A DNA stretch of 64,000 bases from Paraescarpia echinospica. Lineage: Eukaryota; Annelida; Polychaeta; Sabellida; Siboglinidae. A program made the position numbers and the translations under genes. The notes beneath the pieces were generated by a model. The model worked only from the letters and a program-made list of their open reading frames with translations, was not told the origin of the DNA and made no database searches. Every line of letters starts with the position of its first letter. Positions within the stretch are counted from its first letter, which is position 1. Positions 47,464 through 57,655 of the stretch are shown in pieces. The stretch spans positions 4,412,031 to 4,476,030 of the forward strand of contig CM034539.1 in the NCBI GenBank assembly GCA_020002185.1, written 5' to 3'.

Positions 47464-48462
47464 GCAGGAAGTCTACTTCGATCCCGCCAAGGTGGGGAGT
47501 AATGGGGGAATCGAGTCTTTGCGCCGAGTCGCCTTCTGAACCATACAGAGTGTACCGAGAAAGGTCGTCGAACAATGGCTATCGGAACAGAACGCCTATA
47601 CCCAACACAAACCGGTGAGAGTTCGTTTCCGGCGGCGACGCGTGGTCGTCGGAGGCCGGACTCAACAGTGGCAGGCCCATCTCGTCGACTTGTCCAGTTT
47701 GAAACGAGAAAACGACGGTACGATGTTCCTACTCACGGTGATCGACGTCTTCTCGAAAGTCGCCCAATGCGTTCCGCTGAAGACAAAGTCGGCGACGTCG
47801 ATGGCGAGGGCGCTGGACGGACTGTTCACCGACGACGGCGATCGTCCGCTGACGTTGCAGACCGATAGAGGTCTGGAATTCCTGAACCGTGGCGTTCGGG
47901 TGTATTGGAAAAGTACGGTATCCATCACTTCTCCACCTACAACGAGGAGACCAAGGCGAGCATCTTGGAACGCTTTAATCGCACGGTAAAGTCGCGTATG
48001 TTGCGATACCTGACGAAACACAAGACGTGGCGTTACACGGATATCTTTCAGGACCTGGTACGCTCGTACAACGACACCCCTCACCGCAGCATCGGTAAGG
48101 CTCCGTCGCAAGCGAATACGTCGAATCATGAAGAGGTGTGGCAGCGCCTGTACGGAGGTCAGCACGGTAAGGGTGTGCCCAAGAATCACGTGCCGGATCG
48201 CGTGCGTATCAGCAAGGTCAAGAGACGCTTCGATAAAGGGTACACGGCGAATTGGACCGAGGAAATATTAACAATATACGAGGTGCATCCGTCCGATCCG
48301 CCCGTCTATCGCCTGACGGACGATCTCGGCGAAACACTGGACGGTACCTTCTACGAACCGGAGTTGCATAAGGTGACGGTTCCGGCCGATAAACGGTACC
48401 GTGTGGAATCGATAGTGGAGCGACGCAAGGTGGGCAGGCGACGGGAGGTGTTGGTGAAATGA
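47464..48462 (+). pseudogene. Polinton retrovirus-like integrase (RVE)
   Basis: N-terminal part near 47464 (LQEVYFDPAKVGSNGGIESL) precedes the catalytic core. The core shows WQAHLVDLSSL, FLLTVIDVFSKVAQCVPLK, LQTDRGLEF and KASILERFNRTVKSRML. The last two give the second Asp and the Glu of D,D-35-E. The first catalytic residue, normally Asp in WQxD, is His here (WQAH). A frameshift lies near 47905. The C-terminal part with VYRLTDDLGE and GTFYEPELHKV matches the SH3-like tail. Both changes predict loss of strand-transfer activity. Confidence 0.9.
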
Positions 48463-48561
48463 TTCGGATACCCTTCGAAATTCAACAGCTGGATCGATGC
48501 CAAGGCCCTCGTCGGCTATAAAGACTAGTCACGCGACCGACAAGATTTCATTCGCCCACCC

Positions 48562-48830
48562 ATGACGGGCGAGACGACATCGCAGGTCACCGTTAGCGAC
48601 GTCGACGACGAAATCGACGATCCGCCGCCGCCACAGAAAGAGAGGACTCTTCGTGGCACATATTCGGCACCGCGTGTCCCAAATAGGAGATCGTGCTTCT
48701 GTGTCAGGTCGTCGTCTTGTACACGGTCATCTTGGTCAGCATCTACAACTTGTCATTCGGACACCACGGGAATCCGACTGTGTGGACGGCCCTGTTGAGC
48801 AGTTCGTTGGGTTACCTGCTACCCAGCCCG
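48562..48830 (+). pseudogene. Small two-span membrane protein of the Polinton, frameshifted
   Basis: ATG at 48562 opens an acidic N-terminus (SDVDDEIDDPPPPQKE). After a frame change near 48690 comes IVLLCQVVVLYTVILVSIY, a transmembrane segment, then NPTVWTALLSSSLGYLLPSP. The last motif is one I associate with a small conserved membrane protein of animal Polintons. The coding sequence then runs straight into the virion-type protein without a stop. Confidence 0.5.
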
Positions 48831-49490
48831 ACGTTGAAACACTACGTCACGACGCTACCGCAATGTATCCTATTACTGGGGCGATGGGAGTGTGGACTGG
48901 TGGAGATACAGTACCAGCACAGTTGGTACAACGTCGTAGACGACGACGCGGGGTTCGCTGTAATGCTACCGGTAGACGCGGAGGCGAACGTGTGGCCCAT
49001 GCACATGAAGAGTGCCAGAATCGAGACCGGATACTGTAAAGATCCGTGGTCACTAGTCCTCGCGATTAACGCCGCTCTACGTCGCGTGGCTGGGAAGGGA
49101 AGGGTGAAACTGAGCTACAGTACCGTCACGCATAAGATAGCGGTGCAAATGCTACCGAATACCGTCTTCCGCGGCGCTATACTGACAACCATTCTCGGCT
49201 TTCGCAACATACGTTGCCGGCTCTCCCGAAGAATCCCGCGAATCCCGAGTTCAAGGTATATATCATGGAAGCCGACACCGTGGTGAACATGGAACGAGGG
49301 CTCGAATCGGTCTACGTCTACACGAATGTCGTGGAACCACGAGTTGTCGGTGACAGCCTCGTACCGCTGCTGCGCATCGTCCCACTGAGCGGTAGCCACG
49401 GCGACATCGTGTCAAAGAGTTCGAGACCGTGTTGGAGATCGACAAGAGTCGCAACGTCATCTACGACTACTGGTGGAAACCCTGCAGTTA
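48800..49490 (+). pseudogene. Polinton virion-type protein (candidate minor capsid)
   Basis: The part from about 48830 reads HYVTTLPQCILLLGRWECGL, VEIQYQHSWYNV and KIAVQMLPNTVF. After a frameshift near 49205 it continues YVYTNVVEPRVVGDSLVPLL, RIVPLSG and VLEIDKSRNVIYDYW. The LPxxxxLxGxWExGLxEIxY pattern recurs in a protein of many animal Polintons that I take to be a virion component, possibly the minor capsid protein; that assignment is from memory and tentative. Its expected start is missing and appears fused to the membrane protein upstream. Confidence 0.6.
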
Positions 49491-49925
49491 GTCCGCCTAC
49501 TCGCCCTCGATTCGCACGCCCGTGCCATCATTCGTGGGATCGTACCCAAAGATGTACTCCTCGCTCTACAGATAGACGCTTACCCGGTCGCCTTCGTGTG
49601 CAATACGCACGACACGGGTAAACCCGACAAACATTGGATAACGCTCTACGGAGACGCCAAAGGTCACGGTGAATACTTCTGCTCTTACGGCTTGGCGCCA
49701 CGGCACGTCGAGTTCCGTCGATTCTTGAATAAACATTGTGTAACATGGACTCATAATTCAAAGAGACTTCAGAGTCCCGTGTCTAACGTTTGCGGACAAT
49801 ACTGTGTTGCTTATCTCATGTTTCGCTGTCGTGGACTTCCCATGAAGGAATTCGTGAACGGTTTCGGCACTGATCTGGTAGCAAACGATTGCCGTGTATT
49901 TGATTGGCTTAAACAACTGCAATAA
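49473..49925 (+). CDS. Adenain-like cysteine protease of the Polinton
   Basis: 150 codons open to TAA at 49923. DKHWITLYGD carries the catalytic His and SNVCGQYCVAYLMFRCRG the Cys; EYFCSYG and LAPRHVEF lie between, as in adenovirus-type maturation proteases (family C5) of Polintons. The frame begins at GTG 49473 (ETLQLVRLLALDSHARAI), where family members normally start with ATG, so the start codon may be mutated. Apart from that it is the best-preserved gene of the element. Confidence 0.85.
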   Translation: METLQLVRLLALDSHARAIIRGIVPKDVLLALQIDAYPVAFVCNTHDTGKPDKHWITLYGDAKGHGEYFCSYGLAPRHVEFRRFLNKHCVTWTHNSKRLQSPVSNVCGQYCVAYLMFRCRGLPMKEFVNGFGTDLVANDCRVFDWLKQLQ

Positions 49926-50380
49926 GATGTGTGTGTTTCGTGCATGTACTGTGTTTCATTAACGGGCAGGTATCATCATTATCATTCGAGCCTATGGCGC
50001 GGTGATCACACACCCGTAAGCTCATGGCCTCTGCCACGGTGTTCAGTCACCCGTAAGTCGTACTACCATCCTACGAGCCACTTGCGTGGTCGTCATGACC
50101 CCTGAGCTCACGACCGCTGACGTGGTGTTCGCACACCCGCAAGTCATGTCACATCGTCGTCCACTTGTCTTCGGTTTCTAAAACACGGTTTCATATATGT
50201 GATATCACACGTATGCTTGTATATTTCGTCAATAAAATTCGTGTGCACTCGTATACTCTTGTGTTTCGTTAGTTCTTTCATACACGCGCATTCATACACA
50301 CATATTTCTAAGTCTTTACACCCGCAGGAGGCATTACCTCCATTACATTCCGACAGGTGGTAGCAATACTTCAACTTCTT
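49926..50380. other. Polinton right arm, non-coding
   Basis: Three related segments ending in acacccgtaag, cacccgtaagt and acacccgcaagt (about 50017, 50050, 50141) are spaced 35-90 bases apart. No gene was seen. Confidence 0.6.
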
Positions 50381-50489
50381 TCCGCTAGGGGGTGGTAGGT
50401 CACGTGGGGACAGGCGCCATCTTGGAATTTCCCCATGGGTGCCCCTGCCCCCTCCCTGGATGCTTACCCAGATGGCCGAGACTATTACT
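50381..50489 (-). repeat. Polinton right terminal inverted repeat
   Basis: Inverted partner of 31997-32155. Ends ggccgagactattact; followed by target duplication aacatt (50490-50495). Confidence 0.9.
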
Positions 50490-50870
50490 AACATTGGCAC
50501 AACCATCTGCCAACCATGAACCAATGTTACCCTAACCATCTGCCAGCCATGAACCAACGATGTCCCAACCATATCTGCCAATGAAGAACCATCATTGCCC
50601 CAATCATGAATCAACATTGCCCCAAACATCTGCCAACCATGAACCAACGTTGCCCCAACCATCTACTAACCATGAACCAATTAACGTTGCCCTAACCATC
50701 TGCCAACCATGAACCAACGTTGCCCCAACCATCTGCTAACCATGAACCAATTAACGTTGCCCTAACCATCTACTCACCATGAACCAACGTTGCTCCATCC
50801 CAACCGTCTGGTAACATTGATCCAACCTTGCCCCAACCATCTGCCAACGAAGAACAGCCAGCGTCCTTCC
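50490..50870. repeat. Minisatellite, right flank of the Polinton
   Basis: About ten imperfect units of 33-37 bases such as accatctgccaaccatgaac followed by caacgttgcccca. Same family as 31900-31996, now separated by the Polinton. Confidence 0.9.
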
Positions 50871-52618
50871 GTTGATGGTATCATGCCGCACATATAGGTC
50901 CATTGAGGAATCTATCACTGGGTCTTTCCCGGGTCAGGGACACCGTGAGATACATGATTCAGTGGACGAAGAAGTCATCAAAGACGATTAAGGGAGTGTT
51001 CCTTGGCTTGTGAAAAGCTTAAAACAGATTTTCAGGATTCCCGATTTCATGTATTTATTGAAACACAGGCGCAACGAAATGTCTAAAGCCATGGACAATA
51101 GTTACAAACAGTGGTGTAAGAAGACGAAAATCACAAGACATACGTATATGGTGTAATCTGTATCTCAAAAAGGTAATAGAATGAGGTATACTACTTACAG
51201 ACAACTGCATGTACTTATTCAGCACTTTAAAAAAAGTTTCACAGTAATTTTTGCGAGCATATTAAAGTCAAAGACACACTATTTTAAGTTTCCAAAAACT
51301 GTTGCCCCCTAAACAGAATCACACACACGCTCGCACGCACGCACGCACGCACACACGCCGGTCCGCCCGCCCGCACGCTCAAACACACACATTTCATAGC
51401 ACATTTTAGCCTTTAGTGACACACATGCTGTATAAAATTCGTTAAGTTACCATACCTCATTTTCCACACATCCATTCCTAACCTGACACCCCTTCATTAT
51501 TGCTAGGACCAGGCCAGTGATCGATAGATAACTGCCATAATTCGACAGCTCTGGCGCCACGGTGCACAACAAACTATGTGTTGTGTTCACGCTCAGAAAT
51601 TAACACAAACTGCACAGTTGTCATTTTATTATGGATTCTTCGACCGCATGGGTAAGTGAAGTCGGCCCAACTTTCTGGTGAATTCGGCCCGCGTTTTTTT
51701 TATAGAGTTTTAAGTCATTATGTAGGTACTAATTGAAGTGTTTCTGGCGATATGGCGCTGGTGCGAAGTTAGACGTGCGAAAATCCGAGCCTTAAAAGGT
51801 GTTAAAAAGGTGGATACATTTAATAAATTCTAAGCTCCAGTGCCCTCTTGCGCTTTTCTAGCGCTATCTCGTGCGGGTTCATGAAAGGCGCGAGATGGTG
51901 CTGGTGCGAAGTTAGACGTGCGAAAATCGAGCCTTAAACGGTGTTTAAGGGTGTTGTTTTAGTGACCACATGTTCAATAACTGACATGTTCCGTGTAAAA
52001 TATATATTGCATGCGATGTAACCAATTACTGTACAGTTTGCATGTTAAAACAGTGATTTCGGGGTGGGCCTAGCGGCCAGGATACAACAAAAATGTCAAA
52101 ATTACTTCCCAGTGTCTCCTGCTACGTAAACTCTCATAAACTAACCCCCGCAAAGTGAATCTTGTTATTAATAAATTATGAAAGTTTTGAGCTGCATATA
52201 TTAACAATGAGGTTTGTATGAAATCGCACTTTCCAAAACGGCCACCCCCAAAACAACCTAAACCTCGCTGCGGGCTAATACTGGTGATGCTAATGGGTTT
52301 GTTCTAAAGATGAAACCACACGAATAGACAAACCGACTGACAGACACAATAAATCCATATCATGATATGATACCATATACAATACATATCATACTTAAAG
52401 TTGCATTCTGAGATCACCCATCATTAGATACAAATTCCAAGTAAATCGACATGCCCCATTTTGAAAAAGCATAATTTAGCGAAGAACATATCAAACTTAC
52501 ATAAATATGGTCACAAGTAGGAAACAAGTACATATCTTGCACGCGCACACTTCCTTAAAATAGTACTTAGTTTAATTAATTCAGAATGCAACTGTTACAA
52601 GTCAATCGATAAAATAGA
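50871..52618. other. Intergenic, small repeats
   Basis: No gene. A cgca-type simple tract lies at 51320-51380. A 55-base segment with ctggtgcgaagttagacgtg is present twice (51755 and 51899). A gtgaattcggccc motif at 51676-51690 is the inverse of the repeat at 54785-54965. Confidence 0.6.
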
Positions 52619-52882
52619 TTACAGTAAAATTAATTTGAACACGCACCTTTGCATAGCCTTCAGCATGTCATAGCTGCCATTGGTGAAGGCGCAGGATTGG
52701 CAGAGAAAATGTGTATCATTCCCGATCCAGCTCTGCAGCACCGTCTGGTCCATCGGGATGCAAGATGCATGCGTCCAACAATCGCACTCTGAACACACTA
52801 TCCAATCTTTGTCACATTCTTTTCTACACTTATCATAAGGATAGCGACACTTTCTAGCGCGTTTGGAGATCCCTGTTGCCAT
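52619..52882 (-). CDS. PHD-finger exon, probably transposon-derived
   Basis: From ATG at 52882 (MATGISKRARKCRYPYDKC) the frame gives CRKECDKDWIVCSECDCW, THASCIPM and FLCQSCAF: a C4-H-C3 zinc finger of PHD type. The coding part probably ends MLKAMQR at a gtgcgtg donor near 52645; the remaining codons to 52619 would then be intron. No partner exon was found on the minus strand. Similar stand-alone PHD proteins occur in animal transposons, which I take as the likelier origin. Confidence 0.5.
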   Translation of the reverse strand: MATGISKRARKCRYPYDKCRKECDKDWIVCSECDCWTHASCIPMDQTVLQSWIGNDTHFLCQSCAFTNGSYDMLKAMQRCVFKLILL

Positions 52883-53439
52883 GATAATTGTTGTTGTGAT
52901 TAATGATGATTTGAAGCGCTTATATAGCAACCAGTAGTCTTTCTGGCTCATCCCGGTTTGACACCTTGACCAATGAATAGCTTCTGACCAGACCATTGGA
53001 CCCGGTCAATGGACAGACCTGCTGCTGCTTTCTATAATGTACGCTGACGACCGTTAATCCTATCACACCCCTTCAATCATGTTTACCGTTGTCAATAATT
53101 ATACATTATTATTAATTTACATATATATATATATATATATTTCATGTCATTATCAATATCCAATCCAGATATTATACAAATACAAAACAACATAGATGTG
53201 TATTTCGGTGCTTTAAAAAATTCACTCAGAGATCGTCCATCGTTTAATAAAAAATACCCAGTGAATCAACATGCCGTATGAACTATATTTACGCTTTTCT
53301 CAGCACCAGATAATCTTTTTTGTACATTATATATAATTATAAGATACAAATGGCGCACAAGATGATCGAACAACTATATCCGCACACATGCGTTAGCATG
53401 TATGGTAATAGATTTCCGTAGATTTCAAACCCGTCTTTG

Positions 53440-54560
53440 TGTGTGCTTTGATATGTGATGGGACACAATGGGATAACTGGCCTGCGACTCCGTCATTGTT
53501 TTATTGAGCAGATACTTCTGAAGCGAATGTAGTTGTTTGTTTTATTCTTGTATTAATGTGTGAAGGGACACAATGGGATAACTGGCTTGCTACTCCACCA
53601 TTGTTTCATTGAGCAGATACGTATGAAGCGAATGTAGTTATTTGGCGGTTTCTTGTTTACTACAACATTATTTGTTGTGTGAAGGGACACAATGGGATAA
53701 CTGGCTTGCTACTCCGTCATTGTCTCATTGAGCAGGTACTTCTGAATCGAATGTAGTTGTTTGTCGGCTTCTTGTTTACTACAACAATATTAATGTGTGA
53801 AGGGACACAATGGGGTAACTGGCTTGCAACTCCATCATTGTTTCATTGAGCAAATACTTCTGAAGCTAATGTAGTTGTTTGGCGGCTTCTTGTTTACTAC
53901 AACATTATTTGTTGTGTGAAGGGACACAATGGGATAACTGGCTTGCTACTCCGTCATTGTCTCATTGAGCAGGTACTTCTGAATCGAATGTAGTTGTTTG
54001 TCGGCTTCTTGTTTACTACAACAATATTAATGTGTGAAGGGACACAATGGGGTAACTGGCTTGCAACTCCATCATTGTTTCATTGAGCAAATACTTCTGA
54101 AGCTAATGTAGTTGTTTGGCGGCTTCTTGTTTACTACAACATTATTTGTTGTGTGAAGGGACACAATGGGATAACTGGCTTGCTACTCCGTCATTGTCTC
54201 ATTGAGCAGGTACTTCTGAATCGAATGTAGTTGTTTGTCGGCTTCTTGTTTACTACAACAATATTAATGTGTGAAGGGACACAATGGGGTAACTGGCTTG
54301 CAACTCCATCATTGTTTCATTGAGCAAATACTTCTGAAGCTAATGTAGTTGTTTGGCGGCTTCTTGTTTACTACAACATTATTTGTTGTGTGAAGGGACA
54401 CAATGGGATAACTGGCCTGCGACTCCGTCATTGTTTCATTGAGCAGGTACTTCTGACGTGAATGTAGTTGTTCGTCGGCTTCTTGTTTACTATACAACAG
54501 TATTAATATGTGAAGGGACACAAAGGGTAACTGGCTTAACTCCACCATTATTGTTTAGCA
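53440..54560. repeat. 118-bp repeat with 237-bp higher-order period
   Basis: About nine units with gaagggacacaatgggataa, ctggcttgctactccgtcat and gcggcttcttgtttactaca. gacacaatggggtaact recurs at 53804, 54041 and 54278, exactly 237 apart, so two alternating subtypes form a higher-order unit. Confidence 0.93.
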
Positions 54561-54784
54561 ACTTTATTGAGTACGAGTGAATACAAAAATAAAGTTCATG
54601 ATCAATAGATGATTTGTCAGTCAGTCAAGCTATATGAGTCTTATTGCTATTTTGAAATTGGCTTGTACAAAAATTACACTCAAAATCTGCTCAGTAACCA
54701 TCGACTCAGCTCTTTTTATTCATGTACATGATTTCCAATTTTAAGTTGGACCTAGGTCACGCATGTACAATCACCAGAGTTGTG

Positions 54785-54968
54785 GGCCGATAAGAAAAAT
54801 CAACATCGTGCTCGGAGGCCGAATTCGTCCAAGCGAAGTGGGTGGGCCGAATTCACCAGGCTGAATTCACCGTAGGCCGAATTCACCAGAGTTATGGGCC
54901 GAATTCACCAAGCGATGTGGGCCGAATTCACTGGGCCGAATTCACCGTGGGCCGAATTCACCTGTATC
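54785..54968. repeat. gggccgaattcacc short repeats
   Basis: About seven irregularly spaced copies of gggccgaattcacc (or ggccgaattcgtcc). The inverse motif lies at 51676-51690, so these may be subterminal repeats of an element spanning 51.66-54.97 kb. Confidence 0.7.
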
Positions 54969-54969
54969 C

Positions 54970-56185
54970 TCGTCTACGATCTCGCGGTGTAAAGCGAGAA
55001 CGAAATGGGAGTTTTGTTTTGGTGCGAAATTTGAACATTGCTATGAGCGTGAGTATTTTTTACATTTTTATTGCATCTAATTGTTGTGCAAGCACAGCTA
55101 ATTCAGCACTAATTGAATTCCCACTAATTTATTGTAAAAAACCTGGCTCTCAACATTGGGGACTGTGTATCCCCCGTGAATCGGAGATCACGTTAATGTC
55201 GGTCCCGTCTCAATTTGGGACGTAAAAGAACCACTGAGGACGACAAGCACCCTGGCAGTGACCACCCTCAGTGCCAGCATAAAAAGGTCGGCTTGGCGAT
55301 AATGTTCTGAAAAAGGCTGGCTAGTTGAATGAGACCTCATAAGATCATAACATTGTAACCACAATATATACAGGCTAGGCAGTTAATAGAACGTTGCCGA
55401 GTGCTGGAAACAACTAGGAAACTAGGAAAAGTCCCCCGGATTTGTTGTCAAACTCACATTCACCAGGAAAAATGAGCAAACATTCGTGATTAGATTCGGC
55501 GTAATTCGTATAATTCGGCCAAACACATGTCCATCCTTGTTGGCAATATTGTCAGATCATCATTTTGTGAAATGTATATATACTGGATCTTAGCCCTGCT
55601 CCTAGTCTAGGCCGCCTTTGCCAGGCTAGCACCCGGCCTCTGTCTAAAGGCTGTAAAGCCTAAACTAAAGCCTAATAAAGGCTAAAACGTACAACTAGTA
55701 AAAACTTTCATTATCTTTTACGACTTTATGTAAACAATTATCTTAAAATCATTACATGTAATGATTATTATTGCACTTCCGATTTTCTGTGAGCCTCAAC
55801 TTCAAGACAGGTCCTCTCCAGAGTCAATCCCGGGAGGGTGCAGACTGCAGTTGGAGGTTCCAAGTCCAAGACCTAAAACAATACAACCCTTGAAAGGCCA
55901 GGCCCAGGGTTATGTCACAAAACATGTTCTACTGATTTGTCCCAATCACTAAAATTTTTACTCATCTAAATAAATAATTAAATGGTCATTATATCTGGCA
56001 GTTTGCAAATCCAATTGCCTGGTTGACATATGATGCTAACCATTTCTGTTGAAATTGGCAGTGACAAGGATTTCACGAGACAACAACAAGACACGTACAT
56101 GCATAACTTTTGTCAGTTGCACCATAGACTTTCCGAATAGAATTTTGCGTAAATTCTAAATTTATAAAGTTTTATCTTGTTGCAG
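54970..56185. other. Region upstream of the kinesin exon
   Basis: No exon recognised. 55150-55260 (gtcggtcccgtctcaatttg, ggacgtaaaagaaccactg) looks like an interspersed-repeat tail common in invertebrate genomes. The kinesin transcription start or a 5' UTR exon should lie here or further left, because the first coding exon is preceded by an acceptor. Confidence 0.4.
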
Positions 56186-56378
56186 TGTTCATGACCAGTG
56201 AAGCCGTGATGGCGCCTGTGTGTGACACGCCCAGGTCACGCCGCCCACTCATCAAGGTTGTGGTGAGAATTCGACCTGCATCAGACACCAGTAGTGACAC
56301 CTGTTGGGTGAAGCAAGTTGACCGGCGAACGCTACAGACCGTCAACCATCGAAATGTGAAAGAGTTCCTACATTATGA
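56186..56378 (+). CDS. Kinesin-10 (KIF22-like), first coding exon
   Basis: Acceptor ttgttgcag precedes the exon; the first ATG is 56191 (MTSEAVMAPVCDTPRSRR). The motor begins LIKVVVRIRPASD and continues CWVKQVDRRTLQTVNHRNVK to LHYE, with the Glu codon split by donor GA|gtaagt. The RNxxExLxYxF pattern and later GPTGSGKTHTMLGS favour kinesin-10 (KIF22/Kid), a chromosome-arm motor, over KIF18/19. The donor is the seed of the array that follows. Confidence 0.8.
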
Positions 56379-57655
56379 GTAAGTGTCAACATACAGTGAT
56401 AATGTGTGACTTGCCACAGCGAACCAGGTATTATTATTAATGAGTAAGTGTCAACATACAGTGATAATGTGTGACCTGCCACAACAAACCGGGTATTATT
56501 GTTATTCAGTAAGTGTCAACATACAGTGATAATGTGTGATCTGCCACAACGAACTGAGTATTATTATTATTAAGTAAGTCAACATACAGTGATAATGTGT
56601 GACCTGCCACAACGAACCAGGTATTATTATTATTAAGTAAGTGTCAACATACAGTGATAATGTGTGACCTCCCACAACAAACAGGGTATTATTGTTATTC
56701 AGTAAGTGTCAACATACAATGATAATGTGTGATCTGCCACAGCGAACCGAGTATTATTATTATTAAGTAAGTGTCAACATACAGTGATAATGTGTGACCT
56801 GCCACAACGAACCGGGTATTATTGTTATTCAGTAAGTGTCAACATACAGTGATAATGTGTGACTTGCCACAGCGAACTGGGTATTATTATTAATGAGTAA
56901 GTGTCAACATAGAGTGATGATGTGTGACCTGCCACAGCGAACCAGGTTTTATTATTATTAAGTAAGTGTCAACATACAGTGATGATGTGTGACTTGCCAC
57001 AGCGAACCGGGTATTATTATTAAGTAAGTGTCAACATACAGTGATGATGTGTGACTTGCCACAGCGAACCGGGTATTATTATTATTAAGTAAGTGTCAAC
57101 ATACAGTGATGTGTGATGTATTATTGTGATCTGCCACAGCGAACCAAGTATTCATTGATGATGTGTGACTTGCCACAGCGAACCGGGTATTATTATTAAG
57201 TAAGTGTCAACATACAGTGATGATGTGTGACTTGCCACAGCGAACCGAGTATTATTATTATTAAGTAAGTGTCAACATACAGTGATAATGTGTGACTTGT
57301 CACAACGAACCGGGTAATATTATTATTAAGTAAGTGTCAACATACAGTGATAATGTGTGATCTGCTATGGTGAACCGGGTATTATTATTAATGAGTAAGT
57401 GTCAACATACAGTGATGATGTGTGACTTGCCACAGCGAACCAAGTATTATTATTATTAAGTAAGTGTCAACATACAGTGATAATATGTGACTTGCCACAA
57501 CGAACCGGGTATTATTATTAAGTAAGTGTCAACATACAGTGATAACGTGTGACCTGCCACAGCGAACCGGTTATTATTAAGTAAACTTGTCAACATGCAG
57601 TGATAATGTGTGACCTGCCACAGTGAATCGGGTATTATTAAGTAAACCTGTCACC
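56379..57655. repeat. ~65-bp array copying the kinesin 5' splice site
   Basis: About 20 units, each starting with the donor gtaagtgtcaacatacagtg, then ataatgtgtgacctgccaca and gcgaaccgggtattatt. The first unit starts exactly at the exon boundary; gtaag recurs at 56379, 56444, 56509 and 56574. Preceding bases mimic the exon end (cattatga versus attaatga). Nearly all copies keep the consensus gtaagt. Confidence 0.95.

Larger units (their letters stand above)
31997..50489 (+). mobile_element. Polinton/Maverick DNA transposon (virus-like), 18.5 kb with nested LINE
   Basis: The termini begin agtagtagtctcgg and end ccgagactattact, the AGT...ACT ends and terminal inverted repeats typical of Polintons. 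Flanks aacgtt and aacatt form a 6-bp target duplication with one mismatch. Inside are the diagnostic genes: protein-primed DNA polymerase B, A32-like packaging ATPase, retrovirus-like integrase and adenain-like protease. A LINE adds about 4.5 kb to the left arm. Most genes are frameshifted, so this copy is dead. No gene long enough for the usual double jelly-roll major capsid protein was found. Confidence 0.93.

Noticed and set aside
50144..50662. 172-codon minus-strand frame
   Set aside because: Covers the Polinton TIR and the flanking minisatellite; no domain.
51632..51655. Short ATG frame MDSSTAW ending at gtaagt as a kinesin first exon
   Set aside because: Joining to the acceptor at 56185 gives a stop at once, so it is not the upstream coding exon.
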